A DNA stretch of 20,991 nucleotides from an uncultured Treponema sp. (GTDB lineage Bacteria > Spirochaetota > Spirochaetia > Treponematales > Treponemataceae): contig CAKZZR010000149.1 of the NCBI GenBank assembly GCA_937885475.1, positions 1 through 20,991 of the forward strand. The letters run 5' to 3'. Below the pieces are notes generated by a model. That model did no database searches. It was given only the letters and a program-made list of their open reading frames with translations, and was not told where the DNA came from. This document shows positions 1-5,977 of the stretch, piece after piece. The stretch's first letter is position 1. Each line of letters begins with the position of its first letter. Made by a program: the position numbers and the translations under genes.

Positions 1-56
1 TAGCATGCTAGCATGCGGTTTTGAAGGATGAACTTCGACTGAAAGCTATTTTTTTT
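1..56 (+). repeat. Right half of the ~155-bp structured repeat (copy A), cut by the window edge
   Basis: The window opens inside an element whose full form is seen at 11855-12010. Visible are the GCATGC-TA-GCATGC palindrome (helix P4), the TTTTGAAGG arm, the GAACTTC arm and the closing GCTA plus T8 end. The sequence matches copy B closely but ends in GCTATT, like copies C and F, where B has AGTATT. The T-run ends 50 bp before the -35 box of the LysR gene. Confidence 0.85.
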
Positions 57-106
57 GTCATTTTTCCTTGATAATGGTTTGGTCTGGTTGTTCATTTTGT
101 TGTGCA

Positions 107-136
107 TTGACAGATACCGTTTTTATTTTGTAGAAT
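107..136 (+). promoter_or_regulatory. Probable sigma70-type promoter of the LysR gene
   Basis: TTGACA (107-112) is a perfect -35 box, followed after 18 bp by TAGAAT (131-136), a five-of-six match to the -10 consensus. The expected transcription start is near 143, inside the dyad at 140-156, which would suit repression of this promoter. Confidence 0.6.
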
Positions 137-139
137 AAA

Positions 140-156
140 CCTATAGGATAACTAGG
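140..156 (+). promoter_or_regulatory. Operator dyad CCTA-N9-TAGG in front of the LysR gene
   Basis: CCTATAGGATAACTAGG is a CCTA-N9-TAGG inverted repeat. The same 17-bp layout recurs, exactly or with one mismatch, at 1144-1160, 8226-8242, 19752-19768 and 19795-19811. It contains T-N11-A, the classical LysR box. It covers the predicted transcription start and ends 4 bp before the ATG, so autorepression is a reasonable inference. Confidence 0.55.
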
Positions 157-160
157 TATT

Positions 161-1081
161 ATGACATTGCAGCAGATGAAATACGTTATAGGAATTGCAG
201 AAACCGGTTCCTTCAATAAAGCGTCAGACAAACTTTTTGTTTCTCAGCCGTCGCTCACCAGTTCCATTCATGATTTGGAGTCGGAGCTGGGAATCACCAT
301 ATTCAACCGTTCAGGGCGGGGCGTTACGCTTACCAATGACGGCGAGGAATTCCTTGCGTCGGCGCGGCAGCTTTATCTTACGTATCAGAACGTGATTGAA
401 AAATACAGCGGCGGTGGCAAGGGAATCCGCAAGAAGTTCGGCGTTTCAGCTCAGCACTATTCCTTTGCGGTAAAAAGCTTTGTGGAGATGGTAAAAAAGT
501 TCAACACGAACGACTACGAATTTGCCATCCGCGAGACAAAGACGCAGGACGTGATAGACGATGTTGCAAGCCTTAAGAGCGAGATTGGCATTCTGTACCT
601 GAGCGACTTTAACCGCAAGATTCTTACGAACATTCTGAATTCAAAGGATGTTGTGTTCCATCATCTTATTGACTGTAGGGCATACGTGTATATGTGGAAG
701 GGGCATCCGCTTGCTTCACGCGCTTCCGTTTCGTTCAGGGAGCTGGAGGAATTTCCGTGCTTGAGCTTTGAGCAGGGCGACGGCGGTCTGTTCCATTTTG
801 CCGAGGAAATTCTGAGCACTGACGAATACCATCGCACCATACGAGCCACCGACCGCGCCACCATGCTGAACCTTATGGTAGGTTTGAACGGCTACACGCT
901 CTGTTCCGGCATTATCTGCGAGGAGCTTAACGGCAGCGACTATGTTGCGGTTCCGTTCCGAGAGGAAGGCGACAGCCCGGAACGAATCATGCAGATTGGC
1001 TATATCACAAAAAAGAATTTTAACCTCAGCAGCATTGGCGGCATATACATAGACGAGGTTAAGAAGTATCTGGGCGTATAA
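161..1081 (+). CDS. LysR-family transcriptional regulator
   Basis: This 306-residue protein has the standard LysR plan and length: an N-terminal winged helix-turn-helix (about residues 1-60, with GSFNKASDKLFVSQPSLTSS as the recognition part and FNRSGRGVTLTNDG as the wing), a linker helix, and a periplasmic-binding-like effector domain from about residue 90. The start is the ATG at 161; the only ribosome-site-like bases are AGG at 154-156, which overlap the operator. It lies directly upstream of an ABC importer on the same strand, and a matching dyad precedes both, so it probably controls that importer and itself. The wider distribution of the dyad, including cysK, suggests a CysB/Cbl-like sulfur role, but the effector cannot be read from sequence. 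No clear terminator follows, so some readthrough into the importer genes is possible. Confidence 0.93.
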   Translation: MTLQQMKYVIGIAETGSFNKASDKLFVSQPSLTSSIHDLESELGITIFNRSGRGVTLTNDGEEFLASARQLYLTYQNVIEKYSGGGKGIRKKFGVSAQHYSFAVKSFVEMVKKFNTNDYEFAIRETKTQDVIDDVASLKSEIGILYLSDFNRKILTNILNSKDVVFHHLIDCRAYVYMWKGHPLASRASVSFRELEEFPCLSFEQGDGGLFHFAEEILSTDEYHRTIRATDRATMLNLMVGLNGYTLCSGIICEELNGSDYVAVPFREEGDSPERIMQIGYITKKNFNLSSIGGIYIDEVKKYLGV

Positions 1082-1114
1082 GATTTTGCTATAGCCTGCG
1101 ATAAAAAACTTGTA

Positions 1115-1144
1115 TTGGATTTAAAATCTGTAATTTTGTATAAC
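1115..1144 (+). promoter_or_regulatory. Probable promoter of the ABC importer operon
   Basis: TTGGAT (1115-1120) and TATAAC (1139-1144) are separated by 18 bp and both are near consensus. The dyad at 1144-1160 begins at the last base of the -10 box, the same promoter-then-operator arrangement as before the LysR gene. Confidence 0.45.
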
Positions 1145-1160
1145 CTAGTTATTCGGTGGG
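1144..1160 (+). promoter_or_regulatory. Operator-like dyad (CCTA-N9-TGGG) before the ABC importer
   Basis: CCTAGTTATTCGGTGGG fits the 17-bp CCTA-N9-TAGG motif with one mismatch. It is preceded by ATAA, as are the sites at 8226 and 19795, and sits over the predicted transcription start. Confidence 0.4.
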
Positions 1161-1221
1161 TTTTTAAGTGCTTTGTGGGCACGTACTTTATTATGACGGC
1201 TTTGAATCCGTCGGAGGTTAT

Positions 1222-2283
1222 ATGAAAAAGATAATTGCTGTTCTTGTTGCGTCTGCTGTTCTGCTTGGTTCTGCTTCTGCAAAACCAAAGAAGAATGTGA
1301 ACGCTGATTTGGAAAAATCAAAGTTTACTATTGGACATTTGAATTCTACTGCACACCTTCTGGCATTTGTTGCTCAGGAAGAAGGTTTCTTTGCTGAGGA
1401 AGGACTTTCTGCAACTCTCTTGCAGTTTGCTTCTGCAGCAGAACTTGCCGCAGGTCTTGAATCTGGAAAGCTTGATGTTGCCTTCATCGGTTCGGTTCCG
1501 TCAATCACATTCCAGAGCAACGGCCGCGACCTTACGATTTTTGGCGGTGCAATGACAAACGGGCACGGCTATGTAATCAAAAAGCAGTTCACAGGCGGAA
1601 AAGACAACCTTGGCGTTGAGATTCTTAAAGGTCGCAATGTAGCAAGCGTTAAGAACAGCGTACAGGATGCAGAGCTTTTGCTTTTGCTCCGCAATGCAGG
1701 AATTAAGGTTGGTAAGGGAAAGGATGAAGTAAACATCGTTTACTTTGACAGCCAGAAGGATGCTTATGCTGCCCTTCAGAACAGCTCAATCGATGCGGCT
1801 TCCGCTTACTCCCCATACACTTCACTTGCTAAAGGTCAGGGCTACAATGTAGTTTACTACTGCTCAGACGAGCCAGCTCTTGAAAACCAGCCATGCTGCC
1901 GTCAGGTTGCATACACACCAGCTTTGAACGCAAGTCCAAAATCATACAAGGCTTTTGAGCGTGCGCTCATCAAGGCATATAAGTTCAGTCAGGAAAACAA
2001 GGCTAAGACCGTAAAGGATGTAAAAAAATACATCGACATTGACCCGGACTTTATCAACACTGAAGTTTACGGTGGATTCAGCTCTTCTGTTCCAGATCCG
2101 GACAAGCAGGGAACAATCAACCTTAAGAACACAATCGTTGACCTTGGCTACACAAAGGACTACGACATTGAAAAGGGCTTTAACACTTCTATCTATAAAG
2201 AAGCTCTTGATTCCTTGATTCAGGAAAACAAGAACGACAAGATTTATGCAGAGCTTAAGGCACACTTTGACAAATACGAATAA
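1222..2283 (+). CDS. ABC transporter substrate-binding protein (SsuA/TauA/NMT1-like)
   Basis: This 353-residue protein would bind a small substrate in the periplasm and deliver it to the permease encoded downstream. I chose the ATG at 1222 over an in-frame upstream start at 1168 because GGAGG (1213-1217) is well spaced from it and because the protein then begins with a clean signal peptide: MKK, a hydrophobic core, and cleavage likely after the ASA at residues 18-20. There is no lipobox cysteine. The first mature segment (GHLNSTAHLLAFVAQEEGFF, then a DVAFIG stretch) is typical of the nitrate/sulfonate/taurine binding family. That family has poorly predictable ligands, so sulfonate is only suggested by possible co-regulation with cysK; no desulfonating oxygenase is nearby. 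A strong hairpin after the gene should give more binding protein than ATPase and permease. Confidence 0.88.
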   Translation: MKKIIAVLVASAVLLGSASAKPKKNVNADLEKSKFTIGHLNSTAHLLAFVAQEEGFFAEEGLSATLLQFASAAELAAGLESGKLDVAFIGSVPSITFQSNGRDLTIFGGAMTNGHGYVIKKQFTGGKDNLGVEILKGRNVASVKNSVQDAELLLLLRNAGIKVGKGKDEVNIVYFDSQKDAYAALQNSSIDAASAYSPYTSLAKGQGYNVVYYCSDEPALENQPCCRQVAYTPALNASPKSYKAFERALIKAYKFSQENKAKTVKDVKKYIDIDPDFINTEVYGGFSSSVPDPDKQGTINLKNTIVDLGYTKDYDIEKGFNTSIYKEALDSLIQENKNDKIYAELKAHFDKYE

Positions 2284-2310
2284 AAAAAATTGAGTTAAAA
2301 ATAGAACAAG

Positions 2311-2351
2311 CGGGGAAGTCGAACCTGGAGTTTGGCTTCTTCGTTTTTTTT
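2311..2351 (+). terminator. Intrinsic terminator inside the importer operon
   Basis: The arms CGGGGAAGTCGAA (2311-2323) and TTTGGCTTCTTCG (2331-2343) pair along their length with some G-U pairs around a 7-base loop, followed by eight T (2344-2351). It lies between the binding-protein gene and the ATPase gene, where partial termination would set their relative amounts. Confidence 0.8.
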
Positions 2352-2373
2352 CATTGATTGAAAGGGGAATCTC

Positions 2374-3195
2374 ATGGGAAAAATAATTGTAGACAGCATA
2401 TCCGTCACCTACAAGGAAAAGAAAAAATCCTATCAGGCGCTTAAGGATGTTTCTTTTACAATCCAGGACGGAGAATTCGTGAGCATAATCGGTCCGTCCG
2501 GCTGCGGAAAAAGCACTTTCTTGAGCGTCCTGGAAGGAATTCTGCGGCAGACTTCCGGTCATATTTACATAGATGACAAGGAAGTTTTTGGAACAGGAAC
2601 GGACAGAGGCGTTGTGTTTCAGAACTATTCGCTTTTTCCATGGCTTTCCGCAAAAAACAACATTGTGTTCGGCGTTCATCAGAAGAACAAAAAGCTCCCG
2701 AAGGAAGAGCTGTACCGCATTGCCGACGAGTATCTTGCAAAAGTAAACCTTACGGAATTTGCCGACAAATATCCTTCTCAGCTTTCCGGTGGTCAGCAGC
2801 AGAGAGTTGCCATTGCCCGCGCCCTCGCCATGGACACAGAAATTCTTTTAATGGACGAGCCCTTTGGTGCAATTGACCCAAAGAACCGCATAACCCTTCA
2901 GGAACTTTTGCTTGACTTGTGGGAAGGAGAAAAAAAGGACGGCTCAAAGGCAAAAAAGAAGACCGTTGTATTCGTAACCCATGATATTGACGAGGCGATT
3001 TTCCTTTCTGACAGAATCGTGATGATGGCATCAAACCCAGGTCATGTATACAAGGAAATTTCGGTACCGTTCGTGCGCCCACGAGTGCGTTCGGAATTGT
3101 TCCAAAGCCCGGCGTACACACAACTCAGGAACGAGCTTGTGTCTCTTTTTTACAAAGATGTTGCAGAAAAGATTGACGAGGAGGTAGTACTGTGA
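2374..3195 (+). CDS. ABC transporter ATP-binding protein (SsuB/TauB-like)
   Basis: This 273-residue cytoplasmic ATPase would power the importer. The motifs are complete and in order: Walker A GPSGCGKST (residues 40-48), Q-loop Q83, signature LSGGQQQR (137-144), Walker B ILLMDEP (157-163), D-loop around 165-168 and switch histidine H203. A short lysine-rich insert (about 185-196, GEKKDGSKAKKK) separates the D-loop region from the H-loop, and the tail extends past 240 as is usual for the nitrate/sulfonate/taurine subfamily. AAGGGGAA just upstream serves as ribosome site for the ATG at 2374. The stop codon overlaps the permease GTG start by 4 bases, so translation is probably coupled. Confidence 0.92.
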   Translation: MGKIIVDSISVTYKEKKKSYQALKDVSFTIQDGEFVSIIGPSGCGKSTFLSVLEGILRQTSGHIYIDDKEVFGTGTDRGVVFQNYSLFPWLSAKNNIVFGVHQKNKKLPKEELYRIADEYLAKVNLTEFADKYPSQLSGGQQQRVAIARALAMDTEILLMDEPFGAIDPKNRITLQELLLDLWEGEKKDGSKAKKKTVVFVTHDIDEAIFLSDRIVMMASNPGHVYKEISVPFVRPRVRSELFQSPAYTQLRNELVSLFYKDVAEKIDEEVVL

Positions 3196-4190
3196 GCTTG
3201 CTTAAAAAGACTAACGGGGAATCAACGGAAGTTAAGGATGCAAGAGCATTTTTTGACGAGGAACGGGCGCTTTCGTTTGGCGACCGCTTTTTGCGCGCCG
3301 TTAACGTGCTGTTCGCGCTGCTTCTGCTAGTTCAGCTGCTTCCGAATCACAATTCCCTGAATCCGCGGACGGCGTATCTGGTGGGCTTTGCGCTCATCCT
3401 TGAGGCAGTGGTGCTGATTGTTTCCGCGCTTGCGAAGGGCAAGGCGGGACATACGCTTTTTGTGGACATAATCTCATTTTTATACGGATTATTGATAGTG
3501 TGGACGCTGGCGACGGCAAAGTTCAACTGGCTCAAGGAATCACTCTTTCCGCCACCGGGAAGAATTTTCTATCAATTCCTGGATGACGGCGTAAAGCTTT
3601 TGGTTCATGCAGGAAGCTCCCTTGCGATTATACTTGAAGGCTATGCTCTGGGGCTGGTGATTGCAATTCCTTTGGGATTGTTCCTTGGTTGGAGCGCACG
3701 GCTTGGAAGCGCCGCAACCTACATCTCAAAATTCTTTGGCTCGATTCCTCCGATTGTCTACATTCCTTATGGAATCGCGCTTTTACCTACATTCCGCTCG
3801 GTTTCGGTTTTTGTAATCTTTTTGGCGGCTTTCTGGCCAGCCTTTGCAGGAACAATGAGCGGAGTCCTTCATGTGGAAAAGAAAATCGTTGATTCCGCAA
3901 GAGTCCTAAATGTAAAGAAATTCACGATGCTTTTTAAGGTAATCCTGCCTGCCGCATTGCCAGAAATCTTTTTGGGCTGCAATCAGGGCTTGGGAGTATC
4001 GTTCATCCTATTGACATCTGCCGAAATGATTGGCGCAAGCCGCGGAATCGGTTTTTATGTAAAGCAGTATTCAGACTTTGGCGACTACACGCGAACAATC
4101 GTAGGACTTATCGTAATCGGAATCGTAGTCGTACTCATCACAATGCTGTTCAACAAGCTTCAACGTTATTTGCTTAGATGGAAAAGATAA
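3192..4190 (+). CDS. ABC transporter permease (SsuC/TauC-like)
   Basis: This 332-residue inner-membrane protein starts with GTG at 3192, inside the GTGA overlap with the ATPase gene and after GAGG at 3179-3182. The C-terminal two thirds form a BPD_transp_1 domain: membrane segments near residues 140-165 and 190-215, the EAA loop (about 226-260, DSARVLNVKKFTMLFKVILPAALPE) that docks on the ATPase, and final segments ending in a basic tail. The family is usually about 250-270 residues; here the first 110 or so residues add roughly three extra hydrophobic segments (around 35-55, 65-80 and 95-115). That form exists in some relatives but is not the standard one. The gene closes the operon; a terminator lies at 4258-4298. 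Confidence 0.9.
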   Translation: MSLLKKTNGESTEVKDARAFFDEERALSFGDRFLRAVNVLFALLLLVQLLPNHNSLNPRTAYLVGFALILEAVVLIVSALAKGKAGHTLFVDIISFLYGLLIVWTLATAKFNWLKESLFPPPGRIFYQFLDDGVKLLVHAGSSLAIILEGYALGLVIAIPLGLFLGWSARLGSAATYISKFFGSIPPIVYIPYGIALLPTFRSVSVFVIFLAAFWPAFAGTMSGVLHVEKKIVDSARVLNVKKFTMLFKVILPAALPEIFLGCNQGLGVSFILLTSAEMIGASRGIGFYVKQYSDFGDYTRTIVGLIVIGIVVVLITMLFNKLQRYLLRWKR

Positions 4191-4225
4191 TGGCGATGGA
4201 AAGCAATTTTCTGCTCCGAATTGAT

Positions 4226-4262
4226 AAAAATAGCGCAAGGGAGAATTTGCGACTATCAAAAA
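4226..4262 (+). repeat. Left-end fragment of the structured repeat (copy E)
   Basis: AAAAATAGCGCAAGGGAGAA and the following TTTGCGAC and TCAAAAA match the left third of the element seen complete at 11855-12010 and 16659-16813, and are closest to the left end of copy F (19647). The central and right parts are absent; a different hairpin (4258-4298) takes over. It looks like a decayed or truncated copy. Confidence 0.65.
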
Positions 4263-4298
4263 GTTCTGACTATTGCTAAAATGCTAGTCAGACTTTTT
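4258..4298 (+). terminator. Intrinsic terminator after the importer operon, just before the amidohydrolase
   Basis: AAAAAGTTCTGACTA (4258-4272) pairs with TAGTCAGACTTTTT (4285-4298) with a single bulged T, around a 12-base loop. The A- and T-rich outer arms make it work in principle in both directions. Only 25 bases separate it from the next start codon, so it also lies in the leader of whatever transcript carries the amidohydrolase gene. Confidence 0.75.
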
Positions 4299-4323
4299 GC
4301 ATCACCAGGATTTTAGGAACAAA

Positions 4324-5112
4324 ATGAAGATTATTGATTTTCACGCACATATTTACCCAGAAAAAATTGCAAAAAAGGCAACGGAATTCATCTGTGATTT
4401 TTATGACCTAAAAGAAGGAATGGAAGGCACTTCCTCACTCTTGCTTGAGCAAGGAAAAAAGGCTGGCATCTCAAATTATGTAATTTTGCCTGTAGCCACA
4501 AAGCCTGATAATGTACGCAGCATAAATAATTTTGTCCTGAGCGAGCAAAAAGCCCATTCAGAATTTTTCTGTTTTGGAACCGTCCATGCCCGCCAGGAGA
4601 ATATAATCCAAGAAGTTGAATACATAATCTCTTCTGGTCTGCACGGAATAAAGATACATCCGGATCAGCAGGATTTTGCCATAGACGAGCCACAACTGTA
4701 TCCTTTTTATGATTACTTGCAGGGCAAAATACCAGTTTTGTTTCACTGCGGAGACCCAAGAAGCAATCTTTCGCACCCTTCCAGACTCAAAAAAATACTG
4801 AAGGAATTTCCTCGCCTTAATGTAGTTGCGGCACATTTTGGCGGATGGTCAATTTTTGAGGAAGCGATTCCGATTTTAAAAGGAGAGCGATGCACCTTTG
4901 ACATTTCCTCAAGCCTTGCCTTTTTAAGTCCGCAAAAGGCCGTTGAGTACATCCGCACATACGGAAGCGAAAAAATGCTTTTTGGAACGGATTTTCCTAT
5001 GTGGAATCCAGTAAAAGAAGTTGAGCGCTTTATGGAACTTCCTTTGACGGATGCGGAGCGAGAGCAGATTGCATGGCAGAATGCAGAGCGGGTTTTGGAT
5101 ATAAAAAATTAG
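4324..5112 (+). CDS. Metal-dependent amidohydrolase (amidohydrolase_2-like TIM barrel)
   Basis: This 262-residue enzyme is probably a hydrolase or decarboxylase of the amidohydrolase superfamily. Visible metal-site features in order are HAH at residues 7-9 on the first strand (DFHAHIYP), a KIHP strand near 110, FHCGD near 140, AHFGG near 170, and FGTDFPMW near 220 carrying the usual last-strand aspartate. I start it at ATG 4324, preceded by AGGA at 4315-4318; an in-frame TTG at 4297 would sit in the T-run of the terminator. It ends 8 bases before the oxidoreductase gamma gene, so it is the first gene of that operon. The substrate is unknown. A supporting role in acid or amide metabolism feeding the operon is only inference. 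Confidence 0.82.
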   Translation: MKIIDFHAHIYPEKIAKKATEFICDFYDLKEGMEGTSSLLLEQGKKAGISNYVILPVATKPDNVRSINNFVLSEQKAHSEFFCFGTVHARQENIIQEVEYIISSGLHGIKIHPDQQDFAIDEPQLYPFYDYLQGKIPVLFHCGDPRSNLSHPSRLKKILKEFPRLNVVAAHFGGWSIFEEAIPILKGERCTFDISSSLAFLSPQKAVEYIRTYGSEKMLFGTDFPMWNPVKEVERFMELPLTDAEREQIAWQNAERVLDIKN

Positions 5113-5120
5113 GAGCTTTT

Positions 5121-5681
5121 ATGACAGAGATTTTATGGCACGGACGCGGTGGTCAGGGTGCCTTTACGGCGGCAAAATTGCTTGGAGCCGCATATTCCAT
5201 TGAGGCGCAGAATCACTACGCGCTGGCTTTTCCTTCTTTTGGACCTGAGCGGCGCGGAGCACCAATCCTTGCTTTTACAAAGCTTGACCAAAAGCAGATT
5301 GGAGACCGCAGTCAGATAAAAAAGGCCGATTACACTGTTTTTCTTGATGACACGCTTTTTTCATCCACTGCATTCAACGAAATCAAGCTAGGCGGAAAAA
5401 TCCTTCTGAACACAAAAAAAACTGCAAGTGAACTAAAAATACAAGGATTTTCAGACCAGCAGATTGAAAGCCTCGTGCTTTTTGATGCAGACAGCATTGC
5501 CCTTCAGATTTTAAAAATGCCGGTTACGAATACCGCAATGCTTTCCCTTCTTGCGGCTTTAAGCGGCGTTGTAACGCCGGACGACTTAAAATCTTCCATT
5601 AAATTATACATGGCTCCAAAATTATACGAAAAAAACGCGGCGATTGTGGATGCCGTATTTGCACAGGCAGGCACAAGATGA
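5121..5681 (+). CDS. porC: 2-oxoacid:ferredoxin oxidoreductase, gamma subunit (pyruvate/2-oxoisovalerate type)
   Basis: This 186-residue subunit belongs to the four-subunit enzyme that interconverts a 2-oxoacid plus CoA with an acyl-CoA plus CO2, passing electrons to ferredoxin. The family hallmark GRGGQG is at residues 8-13, followed by FPSFGPERRGAP, which is strongly typical of gamma subunits. The ATG at 5121 has AGGAG at 5111-5115, overlapping the stop of the amidohydrolase gene; an in-frame start at 5073 would run inside that gene and is rejected. The stop overlaps the delta ATG (ATGA), so the subunits are translationally coupled. The gamma-delta-alpha-beta order is that of the archaeal and Thermotoga enzymes. 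Substrate choice (pyruvate, branched-chain or other) is not readable from this subunit. Confidence 0.9.
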   Translation: MTEILWHGRGGQGAFTAAKLLGAAYSIEAQNHYALAFPSFGPERRGAPILAFTKLDQKQIGDRSQIKKADYTVFLDDTLFSSTAFNEIKLGGKILLNTKKTASELKIQGFSDQQIESLVLFDADSIALQILKMPVTNTAMLSLLAALSGVVTPDDLKSSIKLYMAPKLYEKNAAIVDAVFAQAGTR

Positions 5682-5977
5682 TGATACCTACTCTAAGAGA
5701 AAAGAATCCAAGTTCCTTCAATGACATTCCAGAAGCAACCGCCTACGAGGCAGGCTTTCTTGTTACAAAAAACGCAGGCTGGCGCAATGTTCGCCCTGTT
5801 GTGGATGCCGCAAAATGCAAAGGATGCCTACAGTGCTATTTGTATTGCCCTGACGGAACCATAAGCAAGGACAGCTCAAACGGAAAGGTAAAAATTGATT
5901 ATGATTTTTGCAAGGGCTGCGGAATATGTAAAAAAATATGCAAGTTTGAAGCAATTACGATGGAGGCGGAAAAATAA
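5678..5977 (+). CDS. porD: 2-oxoacid:ferredoxin oxidoreductase, delta subunit (two [4Fe-4S] ferredoxin)
   Basis: This 99-residue ferredoxin-like subunit carries electrons between the catalytic subunits and external ferredoxin. Two complete cluster motifs are visible: C47-x2-C50-x2-C53-x3-C57-P and C78-x2-C81-x2-C84-x3-C88. The second lacks the usual proline after the last cysteine (CKFEA). Length and the N-terminal region before the clusters match PorD/VorD proteins. The first ATG (5678) overlaps the gamma stop. A second ATG follows directly, so the exact start could be one codon later. The TAA stop shares one base with the alpha ATG. Confidence 0.93.
   Translation: MMIPTLREKNPSSFNDIPEATAYEAGFLVTKNAGWRNVRPVVDAAKCKGCLQCYLYCPDGTISKDSSNGKVKIDYDFCKGCGICKKICKFEAITMEAEK

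Noticed and set aside
1942..2679. A 245-codon minus-strand frame across the binding-protein and ATPase genes
   Set aside because: It spans two clear plus-strand genes and the terminator between them; no motif or ribosome site supports it.
4281..4323. Amidohydrolase start at TTG 4297
   Set aside because: It lies in the terminator T-run with no ribosome site; ATG 4324 with AGGA at 4315-4318 matches the family start (KIIDFHAH).
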